Positions 14,655-23,143 are shown, counted from the first letter of the stretch. The stretch: 27,897 nt of DNA from Bacillota bacterium (GCA_023433945.1 JAEYTP010000061.1:1-27897); one strand, 5' to 3'. The notes: generated from the sequence alone by a model not told the origin. Made by a program: numbers and translations.

Positions 14655-16913
14655 TTATAACTTGCAGTCCTGTCTCCCAATGTGATACTCAACAAACCTA
14701 TCTAGAGACTTTATGCACGACCTGATGTCGGTATATACAGGCAACCCATTCTTCTCCATAAGGGTAACAAACTCCTGATAATACTGACCAGCATTTACTG
14801 AAACGATAATGGGTTTATTATACTTCTTATTTAAAGCAATCAATTTTTTTGCCAGACTTCCTTCATCATGACAGGTATCAGGGGTAGTCTTGAGCGCTAT
14901 AGCATGAGGTACAACTGATACAAAGACACAATCCACATTATCATCCATAAGTACAGCTTCGGTATAATCCGCATACATCTTGTCATCTGCCATAGGAGTC
15001 AAATCAAGAAATGGAGAGTGTGTATCTACTAAGCCATGAGAATTAATTTTATTAAGATATTCAATTGTGCTTGGGCTGAGCTCTGCCTGTGTTAACACCT
15101 TGAGCTCATCAGCACCTACAGTTGATTCAAACCCTGCATTTACAACACCTGCTACCCTGTTTCCTTTAGGTACCTTTTTTGCCAATAACGAAAAGGCTTT
15201 AATAAAATCATACTGGTCCTCTATCTTTTCAGCAAGTATAACACCAGCTTGTTCACAAGCAGCCTTAAAGACGTCATAACTGCCAGAAAGAGACGCTGTG
15301 TGCGATGCCGCAGCTTTTGCTCCAGCCTCTGTCTTTCCTGATTTATACGCTATGATTGGTTTTTTGATGTTCTTAGCCAACTCAAAAAAGTCTCTTCCTT
15401 CACCATAATCCAGACCTTCAAGATAGATTGAGATTACATCAATTGTTGTATCATTGCTGAAATACTCCATCAAATCAGTTACCTTCACATCGTACTTATT
15501 TCCAAAGCTAACTATTGATTTGAACACCTTTGCGTGCTGGAACTTGTCGATGGCAGTAACCGCTAAGGCTCCGCTCTGCGTGAGGAAAACAGTGTTACTC
15601 ATATCACAGTATTTTATATTCAATCGCTCCTCATTCAAAAACAAGGTGTTTATACCCTTCGTAGTATTATCAGGTGCATAGAATACTCCCATACAATTTG
15701 GTCCCACAACCCTGCACCCCTCCGGAACCACCTCACTCAATAAAGATGCAAATTCACTGTATTTTGTGTCACTCGGTATGCCTGAAATCAAAATTACCGA
15801 CTTTGGGCACTGGGTATTAAGCTGCTTAAAAAAGTCTATTGTAAATTTAGCAGATGCAGCATATACTGCAAGCTCTACTTTTTGAGGTATTTCCTCAATA
15901 GTAGGATAAAGCGTATATTCTTTGTCATGAAAGGTAATGCTTCCCCCCTTGTTATTGACAAAATATATGTCCTCTCTGCCCAAATCATGTAATAAGCATG
16001 CAATTTCTCTACCTAAGCTGTATTTATCCCAATCAGCAGAAACCCCTATAACTGCAATACCATTAGGTTTAAAAAAGCTTTGCAAATTTTGAATTTTTAC
16101 TGATTGAACACCATTGGAAGAATGAGCATTAACAGGCGTAAACCTTGCAAACCCGTCAATGGCTACAAATCTGCTATCCTTTGTTATAACTACAGGATTA
16201 ATATCCATTTCCTTGATAATAAATCTGCTATTGTTTTTATTTACAAAGGAATATTCATATGCAAGCCTGCTCAATAAATAGCCTGCCTCGGCCATATACT
16301 CAACATACTCGGGGTGACCCAACTGACTGAATTTGTGACGTATTTTAAGAGAGCACACCAGCTCTCTGGTATCATTTAATTCCAATGGTGGCAAGAATAG
16401 ATTTGCTGGGTCGAAGTATTTTGCAAAAAATTCAGCATCGTCCCCACCTTTACTCAAGGTAAGTACTGGTCCAAAAGCAGCATCCTCCTTGACTCCAAAC
16501 AGAACCTCATAGCCTAGCCCCTGTGAAAATGGAATTACCTCAACAATCAGAAAACCCTTAATTTCAGGTAGGTTGCTGTCATCAAAATGTGATAGTACCT
16601 CCTGCTTCATCCTCGTCATTATATATTGAACAAATAAAGGGTCGTGATTAATAACTCGTTTCACGCCTCCAAGCTTTTGCTTGTGGGCTATCTGTGGAGA
16701 AACGATTTTTACCATTACCTCACGACCCATTAACTTCAAATCATCTTCTTTTAGTTGCTCGGGATTATTCACGAAGATAAACTTAGGGACAGAAATACCA
16801 ATATGCTCTAGTACCTTATATACCTCAAACTCATACAAACTATCCCTGCCGTCATCATACGCTTGTTGAAAAATAGTATCAATATTTTCAATTGTTTCTT
16901 TTGCAAATAGCAT
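14655..16913 (-). CDS. Fused ADP-forming acyl-CoA (acetate-CoA) synthetase
   Basis: This family converts acyl-CoA, ADP and phosphate to the acid, ATP and CoA. The 752-residue protein is a beta-alpha fusion. The N-terminal 260 residues are an ATP-grasp domain (KIVSPQIAHKQKLGGV at 69-84, EMDINPV at 235-241). Residues 278-410 are a CoA-binding Rossmann domain (FKPNGIAVIGVSAD). Residues about 430-752 are the succinyl-CoA-ligase-like part. The likely phosphorylated histidine is H538 in AAASHTASLSG. AAAGGGG lies before the ATG. The exact acid is unknown. Its position near an acetate-type transporter gene (22487-23101) is suggestive only. Confidence 0.88.
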   Translation of the reverse strand: MLFAKETIENIDTIFQQAYDDGRDSLYEFEVYKVLEHIGISVPKFIFVNNPEQLKEDDLKLMGREVMVKIVSPQIAHKQKLGGVKRVINHDPLFVQYIMTRMKQEVLSHFDDSNLPEIKGFLIVEVIPFSQGLGYEVLFGVKEDAAFGPVLTLSKGGDDAEFFAKYFDPANLFLPPLELNDTRELVCSLKIRHKFSQLGHPEYVEYMAEAGYLLSRLAYEYSFVNKNNSRFIIKEMDINPVVITKDSRFVAIDGFARFTPVNAHSSNGVQSVKIQNLQSFFKPNGIAVIGVSADWDKYSLGREIACLLHDLGREDIYFVNNKGGSITFHDKEYTLYPTIEEIPQKVELAVYAASAKFTIDFFKQLNTQCPKSVILISGIPSDTKYSEFASLLSEVVPEGCRVVGPNCMGVFYAPDNTTKGINTLFLNEERLNIKYCDMSNTVFLTQSGALAVTAIDKFQHAKVFKSIVSFGNKYDVKVTDLMEYFSNDTTIDVISIYLEGLDYGEGRDFFELAKNIKKPIIAYKSGKTEAGAKAAASHTASLSGSYDVFKAACEQAGVILAEKIEDQYDFIKAFSLLAKKVPKGNRVAGVVNAGFESTVGADELKVLTQAELSPSTIEYLNKINSHGLVDTHSPFLDLTPMADDKMYADYTEAVLMDDNVDCVFVSVVPHAIALKTTPDTCHDEGSLAKKLIALNKKYNKPIIVSVNAGQYYQEFVTLMEKNGLPVYTDIRSCIKSLDRFVEYHIGRQDCKL

Positions 16914-16993
16914 GGTATAAATCCCCTTTGTTTAAAAATAAATACACTACTATTTACATATTAGTACTATTTCTCTTTCAGTTCAATATAATT

Positions 16994-18631
16994 CTATCTT
17001 TGTTCAACAGTAGTACCCTGATAATAATGTGCCAGAACCTGCTCAAATGTATATCCTGCATTTGCCATTCCTTTAGCGCCTTCCTGACTCATTCCCACAG
17101 AATGCCCCCAACCTTTGCCGGTAAAAACATACTGAGTAGGATTTGATGAAAAGGATTGCTTTGAACCATCAGCACTTATAACTTCAATCTCTGTTCCCCC
17201 AGCCTGAACAATATTGCCACCAGCAGAAACAATACTCAAATTATTGAGTTGAGTATTTATAACCTGACTCGGAGTAGTTATTGAAATATCGGAACTTGTT
17301 GAAATTGTATACCATTGACTTGGCAATGAAAGAAATGTTCTGCACCCTTCAAGCCTGTAAATAATTCCTTCGGTGTTAAGAGTACCTCTTACAACAACTT
17401 CTGTTGCCCTACCAGCATTAGATTGCTTTGTAACTTCTATGCCTGTAACAGTGCCTATATTTTTGGATGCAAATTTTTGTGTAAGCTCATCAATAGTAAA
17501 TGTCTTAGTCCAGTTGTAATTATACGATTTACCTGACTCAAAGGTATCTTCTACACTTTTTAAGTAACTAAAATCAAATCCCCATACATTTACAGCATCT
17601 TCGGTTTTACCTCCGCTCGACGCAAAGTAAGGAGTCTGAATAAGTTTTCCGTTATATTTTATAACCATATCGGCTGTTACATCAACAGCACTATTTGAAA
17701 TTGAATATTCCGAATTATATCCCTCATAAGTTTGACAGCATATGCTATCACAAAGGTCAAAGCCTACTGAAGTATGCTTACTGCTTTGGATGCTATAATA
17801 GGCAAATGTTCTAGCAGCTACTGCTTGTGCTTTGACTGCCTCGATATTTGCACTACCCTCAATTTCATTTGGCACTACACCATAAAGATAGTGTTCCATA
17901 GGAAGTACATTAATAATTGTCATGTCGCTGTTTGTGCGCCTCTGAAACTCAACCTCTCCGCGATAATTATACTTTCCAATCTTAATTGGCGCTGGGTTTG
18001 CAGTTGAAAGTGACTTACCCCTAAGATATCCTGCATCTGAAGCATATATAAACAAGACCTGTGAGGACTTATCCTGTACATAGACTCTTGTAGTAGAGAC
18101 TGGCACAGCTGAACAGTCAGCAGTAGTCTTTGTCTTGATATCAGCGATTGCCTTATCAACCTCCCCCTGATTTGCAAAGAATCCACTCCATACCTGCCAT
18201 CCGGTATCAGTAAATACGGGGTAAGCTGTAACTCCATTACCCTTGTATGTATTTACTGCCGTCAAAGCTGATTGGTAGTCCCCATATGAAGCTCCAATCT
18301 TTATATGCAGCATGGTATCCCTTTTGATAGCTACACTCTCATTTTTTGTAAAGTTAAAAATACTAGTGTATCCACTTGTTTTAGTGTTAAAAGAGCTGAA
18401 TGCTATACCTTGATCAGCTGAAAGTTCAATTTGTTCCTGAGCAGAAGAGCTATAGAACAGGCCAATTTTAACTACCTTCCCTGTTGGTGTAGTTGAAGTT
18501 GTAACTGCTGTGTTTGTTGTGTTAGTTGCGTTTGTTGTGGTTGTTTCTGCGTTGACTGACATAGTTGTTAATAAAGATAAAACAAGAATAGACATTAACA
18601 ATATGCCCGTACTGAAGCATAGTTTTTTCAT
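16994..18631 (-). CDS. Secreted SpoIID/LytB-domain protein with a SPOR-like segment
   Basis: From the ATG at 18631 the protein has 545 residues. A signal peptide (MKKLCFSTGILLMSILVLSL, ending near SVNA at 28) is followed by a threonine-rich linker (29-50). A SPOR-like peptidoglycan-binding segment spans about 105-165. The SpoIID domain has the likely catalytic glutamate E256 in VVPNEIEGS, then AVKAQAVAARTFA, C294/C298/C299, and the C-terminal GKGWGHSVGMSQEGAKGMA. Such enzymes are lytic transglycosylases acting on stripped glycan strands. It is longer than classic SpoIID, so it is probably a paralog. The in-frame ATG at 18649 is an alternative start with a similar ribosome site. Confidence 0.9.
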   Translation of the reverse strand: MKKLCFSTGILLMSILVLSLLTTMSVNAETTTTNATNTTNTAVTTSTTPTGKVVKIGLFYSSSAQEQIELSADQGIAFSSFNTKTSGYTSIFNFTKNESVAIKRDTMLHIKIGASYGDYQSALTAVNTYKGNGVTAYPVFTDTGWQVWSGFFANQGEVDKAIADIKTKTTADCSAVPVSTTRVYVQDKSSQVLFIYASDAGYLRGKSLSTANPAPIKIGKYNYRGEVEFQRRTNSDMTIINVLPMEHYLYGVVPNEIEGSANIEAVKAQAVAARTFAYYSIQSSKHTSVGFDLCDSICCQTYEGYNSEYSISNSAVDVTADMVIKYNGKLIQTPYFASSGGKTEDAVNVWGFDFSYLKSVEDTFESGKSYNYNWTKTFTIDELTQKFASKNIGTVTGIEVTKQSNAGRATEVVVRGTLNTEGIIYRLEGCRTFLSLPSQWYTISTSSDISITTPSQVINTQLNNLSIVSAGGNIVQAGGTEIEVISADGSKQSFSSNPTQYVFTGKGWGHSVGMSQEGAKGMANAGYTFEQVLAHYYQGTTVEQR

Positions 18632-18763
18632 AAGTATATACTCTCCCATAATTTTGATTTCTCCCTCAATTTCGACAACATGTATTTCAAGTCCTTTATT
18701 TGATACCATCTGTAACATTTTCTTAATATGACGCATAGGATATGGATAATTAAGTTAAAAACG

Positions 18764-18792
18764 TTGACACAAGTAATATACAATGTTATTAT
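18764..18792 (+). promoter_or_regulatory. Consensus promoter of the dapA operon
   Basis: TTGACA (18764-18769), a 17-base spacer and TATTAT (18787-18792). Transcription should begin near 18799, just before the lysine riboswitch aptamer. Confidence 0.9.
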
Positions 18793-18806
18793 TATAAAAA
18801 ATGAAT

Positions 18807-18985
18807 AGACTAAGGTAGAGGTGCAATTTTTATCAGTAGATGCAATGAAGATTTTGGGGTCTTGCGAATTGCTTTGAAAGGAAAAGTTGCCGAAGGATAA
18901 ACAACCCAATTTGTTTTTTCCTGGTTGCATGGTTAATAGCCCTGTTACTGTCATCATTTTCAAATGGTGGAGCGCTATCTGTTTC
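18807..18985 (+). promoter_or_regulatory. Lysine riboswitch (L box) aptamer
   Basis: The conserved L-box elements are in order: AAGGTAGAGGTGC (812-824 of 18 kb), AGTAGATGC, TGAAAGGAAAAGTTGCCGAAG (18875-18895, with GCCGAAG at 18889), CTGGTTGCAT, TAATAGCCCTGTTACTGTCA, and the closing GGAGCGCTATCT (18969-18980). AGGTAG (18813-18818) pairs with CTATCT (18975-18980) to close helix P1. The closing strand overlaps an antiterminator (18971-18982) that can pair with the terminator's 3' arm. Bound lysine should therefore favour termination and turn off dapA-dapB-ACT. Confidence 0.95.
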
Positions 18986-19015
18986 TTATATTATTTGTTA
19001 TAATGTTCTAAACAG

Positions 19016-19048
19016 ACGTTGGCTTCACAGCTAGCGTTTTTTATTTTT
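19016..19048 (+). terminator. Riboswitch-controlled terminator before dapA
   Basis: ACGTTGGCT (19016-19024) pairs with AGCTAGCGT (19029-19037) around the loop TCAC and is followed by a T run broken by one A. The alternative pairing is AGCGCTATCTGT (18971-18982) with ACAGCTAGCGTT (19027-19038), 11 of 12 pairs counting one wobble. It would destroy both this hairpin and aptamer helix P1. This is a standard lysine-off transcription switch. Confidence 0.9.
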
Positions 19049-19091
19049 GTCGAAACATGCTATATCAAACTAAGAAAGGGTTGAAATTAAT

Positions 19092-19973
19092 ATGACAAAA
19101 CCAATCTTTACAGGATCAGGAGTAGCAATAGTAACACCTTTTACCAATGAAGGTACCGATTATGAAAAGCTTTCTCAGCTGATTGAATATCAGATCAGTG
19201 AAGGCACAGATGCTATCATTATTTGCGGAACAACAGGTGAAGCTTCAACTATGTACGATGAAGAGCACAAAGCTGCAATAAAGTTTACTGTTGAAAAGGT
19301 TGCTGGCAGAGTACCTGTAATTGCTGGTACAGGAAGTAATCATACAATTCATGCTATAGCACTGAGTAAATATGCAGAATCTGTTGGTGCCGATGCTATA
19401 TTATCAGTAACACCATATTATAATAAAACTACTCAAAGAGGCCTTTACGAACACTTTAGACTAGTCGCAGAGAGTATAAAGATTCCTGTAATACTATATA
19501 ATGTTCCTTCAAGGACAAACCTCAATATTACGCCTGACACAATTAGGGCACTTTCTGAGATAGACAATATTGTTGCTATCAAGGAGTGTAATTTATCTCA
19601 GGTTGGAGACGTATTAAATTTATGTGGTGATAAAATCACTGTTTACTCCGGTGAAGATGCAGCTATTGTTCCTTTCCTTTCAATGGGTGCAAAAGGCGTC
19701 ATTTCAGTTATGGCTAACATTATTCCAAAGGACACTCATGACATAGTTGCAAAGTATCTTTCGGGGGATGTTGAAGGCTCAAGAAAGCTTCAGCTGAAAA
19801 CGTTGAACCTTGTATCAGCACTCTTCTGCGAAGTAAGCCCTATACCAATCAAAGCTGCTATGAATTTATTGGGTATGAGCGTTGGGGATTGCAGGCTCCC
19901 TCTGGTTGATATGAGCCAAAAGAATTTGGAACTTCTCAAGGATGCAATGAAGCAGTATGGTTTGCTCGACTAG
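19092..19973 (+). CDS. dapA: 4-hydroxy-tetrahydrodipicolinate synthase
   Basis: DapA condenses pyruvate with aspartate semialdehyde, the first committed step to diaminopimelate and lysine. The 293-residue protein has the normal length and active-site residues: T47-T48 in CGTTGEAST, Y110 in TPYYNK, Y136 in YNVPSRT and the Schiff-base lysine K164 in AIKECN. AAAGGG lies about ten bases before the ATG. It is first in a lysine-riboswitch operon followed by dapB after about 90 bases. A perfect Spo0A-box-like heptamer TGTCGAA (19048-19054) lies between terminator and start. Confidence 0.98.
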   Translation: MTKPIFTGSGVAIVTPFTNEGTDYEKLSQLIEYQISEGTDAIIICGTTGEASTMYDEEHKAAIKFTVEKVAGRVPVIAGTGSNHTIHAIALSKYAESVGADAILSVTPYYNKTTQRGLYEHFRLVAESIKIPVILYNVPSRTNLNITPDTIRALSEIDNIVAIKECNLSQVGDVLNLCGDKITVYSGEDAAIVPFLSMGAKGVISVMANIIPKDTHDIVAKYLSGDVEGSRKLQLKTLNLVSALFCEVSPIPIKAAMNLLGMSVGDCRLPLVDMSQKNLELLKDAMKQYGLLD

Positions 19974-20063
19974 AACAATATAATAACTCATTTTTATTCA
20001 TATGGCACTAGTTATAACCATAAAACTACTTGAAATTTAATAAAATAAGGATGTGAGTTGCAA

Positions 20064-20825
20064 ATGATTAATGTTTTGTTGAGCGGCTGCAATGGAAAGA
20101 TGGGTCAGGTTATTACAAGATTGTCTGAAAATTACCCTCAGCTTAGGATAGTTGCAGGATATGATTTGAATGATACTATAAAGAACCCCTACCCTGTTTA
20201 TTCCTCTCTAAATAATTGTGATGTAAAGGTTGATGTAATCATTGACTTTTCCCATCCAAAGGCATTTGATAGTTTAGTTGAGTACGCCCAGGAAAAACGT
20301 ATTCCTATAGTACTTTGCACGACAGGATTATACTCTGAACAGATTGCTTCATTAAAGAATATATCAAAGCGTATACCTGTATTCTATTCTGCTAATATGT
20401 CAATTGGCGTAAACCTTTTGATTGACCTAGTAAAGAAGGCCACTAAAGTACTTGAGGGTCAATTTGACATAGAAATAATAGAAAAGCATCATAATCTTAA
20501 AATTGATGCCCCAAGCGGCACAGCGTTGGCAATTGCAGATGCAATAAATGATACACTTTCAGAGAAATATGAGTATACCTATGACAGACACTCAAAAAGG
20601 AAAAAGCGCAATAAGCAGGAAATCGGTATTCATGCTGTTCGAGGCGGCACAATAGTTGGTGATCACTCAGTAATCTTTGCTGGTACAGATGAGATTATTG
20701 AGATTAACCACACTGCTACTTCAAAAGAGATATTTGCGGTTGGTGCACTTAAAGCCGCAGCGTTCCTTGCAGGAAAGCAGCCTGCTCTATATTCAATGAA
20801 GGACTTAATAGCTGAGATTAACTAG
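20064..20825 (+). CDS. dapB: 4-hydroxy-tetrahydrodipicolinate reductase
   Basis: DapB reduces the DapA product with NAD(P)H. From the ATG at 20064 the protein has 253 residues. The nucleotide-binding loop is LSGCNGKMGQ near the N terminus, and the C-terminal domain has the substrate-binding signature EKHHNLKIDAPSGTA. A TTG six bases earlier (20058) could also start translation from the AAGGA site. I prefer the ATG because homologs begin there. The last codons (MKDLIAEIN and stop) are part of a 32-base unit repeated right after the gene. Confidence 0.96.
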   Translation: MINVLLSGCNGKMGQVITRLSENYPQLRIVAGYDLNDTIKNPYPVYSSLNNCDVKVDVIIDFSHPKAFDSLVEYAQEKRIPIVLCTTGLYSEQIASLKNISKRIPVFYSANMSIGVNLLIDLVKKATKVLEGQFDIEIIEKHHNLKIDAPSGTALAIADAINDTLSEKYEYTYDRHSKRKKRNKQEIGIHAVRGGTIVGDHSVIFAGTDEIIEINHTATSKEIFAVGALKAAAFLAGKQPALYSMKDLIAEIN

Positions 20826-20859
20826 TAATGAAGGACTCAATAGCTGAGATTAATTATTA
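20796..20859 (+). repeat. 32-bp tandem duplication of the dapB 3' end
   Basis: Unit one (20796-20827) holds the last nine dapB codons, the stop and two more bases. Unit two (20828-20859) follows directly and differs at three positions: ACTTAATAG becomes ACTCAATAG, and AACTAGTA becomes AATTATTA. A third, mostly diverged copy starts with ATGAAGTAATTA at 20860. The second copy can be read as a ten-codon mini-frame ending in TAA, but it lacks a ribosome site. Confidence 0.95.
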
Positions 20860-20904
20860 ATGAAGTAATTAATAAATCAGATTCATTAGTTAGGAGGAAT
20901 TTGT

Positions 20905-21375
20905 ATGGCAAATAGACCTGTTACAAACATCAGTACGGTATACAATGTGGCACTTGTTACGGTAGATAATCTACCTAATAACATGGCTCTGATATCGAGC
21001 ATTTTCAATAAGATTGCTAAAGAAAAAATTAATATTGATATGATAAGTCAGGCCCCCCCTTATAGAGGAAGTATAAACGTATCCTTCTCTCTACCGGCAG
21101 ATGATATTGTTAAGGTAATTGCGGTACTTAACTCCTTTAAGACGGAGGTTCCTGCTCTTCGAATTGAGATTGATTCGGGTAATGCAAAGATCTCTGTTTA
21201 TGGCGAAGCTATGAAGAACATACCTGGTGTGGCTGCACAGCTATTTACCATTCTTGCGATTACGGGCATTGAAGTAAAGCTGGTTACCACCTCAGAGGTT
21301 GAAATATCCTATCTTATATCCGAGAAAGATATTGACAAAGCAATCTCTGCTATAAAGAATGAATTTAAGCTATAA
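20905..21375 (+). CDS. Stand-alone double-ACT protein, aspartate kinase regulatory-subunit-like
   Basis: The 156-residue protein consists of two ACT domains (about 14-82 and 92-156) and no kinase domain. The segments INIDMISQAP and NIPGVAAQLFTILAITGIEV, then TTSEVEISYLI, closely follow the C-terminal regulatory part of lysine-sensitive aspartate kinases. It therefore resembles the separate beta subunit of B. subtilis LysC, but it is encoded as its own gene. TTAGGAGGAA lies before the ATG. It is third in the lysine-riboswitch operon and ends at a strong terminator. It may bind lysine and act on the aspartate kinase at 13163-14512. That partner is inference. Confidence 0.88.
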   Translation: MANRPVTNISTVYNVALVTVDNLPNNMALISSIFNKIAKEKINIDMISQAPPYRGSINVSFSLPADDIVKVIAVLNSFKTEVPALRIEIDSGNAKISVYGEAMKNIPGVAAQLFTILAITGIEVKLVTTSEVEISYLISEKDIDKAISAIKNEFKL

Positions 21376-21388
21376 ATCAAGACATAAT

Positions 21389-21431
21389 AAAACAAATGCA
21401 CCATAGCGAACCGCTACGGTGCATTTGTTTT
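21389..21431. terminator. Strong bidirectional terminator after the dap operon
   Basis: AAAACAAATGCACCATAGC pairs with GCTACGGTGCATTTGTTTT around GAACC, with a single A-C mismatch. A-rich and T-rich flanks serve both directions. It ends the dapA-dapB-ACT transcript and the convergent YesL-type gene, whose stop codon is at 21459. Confidence 0.9.
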
Positions 21432-21458
21432 ATAAAAAATTAAAATATATCTACTTTT

Positions 21459-22373
21459 TTACTTATTATCTTCTGCGCCTTCAATAACTGCCTCGTCTTC
21501 ATCTTCAATCAGTGGCTTGATAAATGGCTCAGCATCATCAGAAATAGCTAACATATCATCAGATATATCGCTGCTAACCTCTTCATTTGTTGCAACATAT
21601 TTTCTGATAATTGGGTCGGCATAGAAGCAATTCATAAGGTTCACAACACCTGGTAGCAGGAATATATATAATACTATACCAACAATAATATTGTAAAATG
21701 CAGCAAATACTAGAGCAATATTAATAACTAGCATCAAGAGGTTAGGGAAAAACTTCAATATTGAGAAAATCAATGCATTCTTATATAAGTGCTTTAGACT
21801 CAAATCTACTGTAACCATCATTGGATAAATAAAGAAATGCATCATTGTAAACAACAGCATTGTCATTATTACAAACCCTATGGCAGCAGCACCCATAATA
21901 TTGTCTAAACCTGAGTAGAAATTAATAGATATTGCCAGCAGATATAAAATAACAAAATCTATCAAAGTTACAATAATACCCTGCTTAAAGTTTTTCTTAA
22001 AATGTTCTTTGAAATCCCACCATATAAATGAATGCTCTTCTCTTGAGTAATTTCTCAAAATATAAGTAATACCCGCCTGAACTGGCCCAAAGGTAACCAT
22101 TGTCGTCATCATAAAGATGGCACTGATAAACATCCTAACATATAAATCTCCAAAACCACCATCGATGTTAATTTTTTGTAAAAACATTGATGTGATAAAA
22201 TAAGACATTATTATAGCTGGAATATTAAAAATAGCATACATCATGCTTATCTTTAATAGGTTCCAAAACTTTCTCTTGAAGACCTCAAAAAATATAAAGA
22301 ATGCCGGTTTCTTAGGTGCATCCTTTTCAATACCAGGTCCAGGTTTATTGTAATTTACACTGAATAATCCCAC
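21459..22373 (-). CDS. YesL/DUF624-family membrane protein
   Basis: The 304-residue protein has about six membrane helices, roughly at 42-63, 80-100, 131-151, 160-183, 200-222 and 224-242. A cytoplasmic acidic tail runs from about 258 to 304. The family signature is the segment FGPVQAGITYILRNYSREE with SFIWWDFKEHFKKNFKQG after it (95-132). DUF624 proteins have no firm function; some accompany carbohydrate genes. The start codon is GTG, preceded by AAAGGGG at eight bases. A promoter lies at 22407-22435. The acidic C-terminal extension is longer than I would expect. Confidence 0.85.
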   Translation of the reverse strand: MGLFSVNYNKPGPGIEKDAPKKPAFFIFFEVFKRKFWNLLKISMMYAIFNIPAIIMSYFITSMFLQKINIDGGFGDLYVRMFISAIFMMTTMVTFGPVQAGITYILRNYSREEHSFIWWDFKEHFKKNFKQGIIVTLIDFVILYLLAISINFYSGLDNIMGAAAIGFVIMTMLLFTMMHFFIYPMMVTVDLSLKHLYKNALIFSILKFFPNLLMLVINIALVFAAFYNIIVGIVLYIFLLPGVVNLMNCFYADPIIRKYVATNEEVSSDISDDMLAISDDAEPFIKPLIEDEDEAVIEGAEDNK

Positions 22374-22406
22374 TGTTATTCCCCTTTTCTAATAGTGTCA
22401 TAATGT

Positions 22407-22435
22407 ATTTTACCAATACTTAAATAAATCTTCAA
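22407..22435 (-). promoter_or_regulatory. Promoter of the YesL-type gene
   Basis: On the minus strand TTGAAG (22430-22435), 17 bases, TAAAAT (22407-22412). The leader to the GTG start is about 25-30 bases. Confidence 0.65.
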
Positions 22436-22486
22436 TGTTTTTATAAAAGTTTAAGTGTTTTGTTTACAAAAAGTTTATATTTTTAA

Positions 22487-23101
22487 TTATTTGCGAAGTA
22501 TGCCAAAAGGCTTACCGTTTGGAATAACCACTTTGCCGATGTGAGCATTAAAAACTGCAGCAGCTGAGCCATAAAAAGACAACACTGCAATCATTAGTTC
22601 AGAGTAGGCAGCTAGCTTATGTGTGAATTCTTCCATTATGCCAAAGCTGCTCAATGACAGCCCTACGAATAGCAAATCAATCATTACAAAGATAAAAAAC
22701 AATACTTTGTTAGTCTCAGTTGCCAAAACCGTCATAAATAATGAAAATACTAGATATCCCACAAATGCGATACCAAGTTGTTTTTCGTCAACAGCCGATG
22801 CAAGTTTTTCTCCAAAGAAGCCAAGCTTAATAAGCCATGAAAAAGCCACACCAAACCAGAATAAGCCAAAGCCTCCAAAAGCGGTAGTACCAAAAACATT
22901 ATTTCGCTTAGCGTCACCTATACAGGCAAATAACTGAGCAATGCCACCTAAAAATAAAGCCCAAGGAATTACAAATGATAAACCATCTGTCCAACCAAGC
23001 TTTTGAGAAGATGCAACAAGTGTTACCATAGCTAGTCCAAAAAGACCAAGAGCAGAAGGGTCTGCAAAAACTGTTTTGATTTCTTGAGGTTTTTCGTTCA
23101 T
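22487..23101 (-). CDS. Acetate/succinate transporter, GPR1/FUN34/YaaH family
   Basis: The 204-residue protein has six membrane helices, as expected for this family of acetate or succinate proton symporters. The N-terminal signature, NPAPLGL in most members, appears here as DPSALGLFGLAM (14-25). FGTTAFGGFGLFWFGVAF (70-87) is the second conserved block. AGGAG lies before the ATG. The only DNA between its start and the terminator of the upstream tRNA-Leu gene is 42 bases. I see no good promoter there, so it may depend on read-through from the tRNA promoter. The substrate is not decidable from sequence alone. Confidence 0.9.
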   Translation of the reverse strand: MNEKPQEIKTVFADPSALGLFGLAMVTLVASSQKLGWTDGLSFVIPWALFLGGIAQLFACIGDAKRNNVFGTTAFGGFGLFWFGVAFSWLIKLGFFGEKLASAVDEKQLGIAFVGYLVFSLFMTVLATETNKVLFFIFVMIDLLFVGLSLSSFGIMEEFTHKLAAYSELMIAVLSFYGSAAAVFNAHIGKVVIPNGKPFGILRK

Positions 23102-23143
23102 CGATAGATTCTCCTAATATGATAGTGTATTTTTCTGCAAATA

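Noticed and set aside
18628..18963. Minus-strand open frame of 111 codons upstream of the SpoIID/LytB gene
   Set aside because: It runs opposite to the lysine riboswitch and the dapA promoter, overlaps the SpoIID/LytB start in another frame, and shows no family pattern.
18991..19004. Extended -10 promoter (TG-T-TATAAT) just before dapA
   Set aside because: It lacks a -35 element and lies inside the riboswitch expression platform, immediately before the terminator. The consensus promoter at 18764-18792 explains transcription better.
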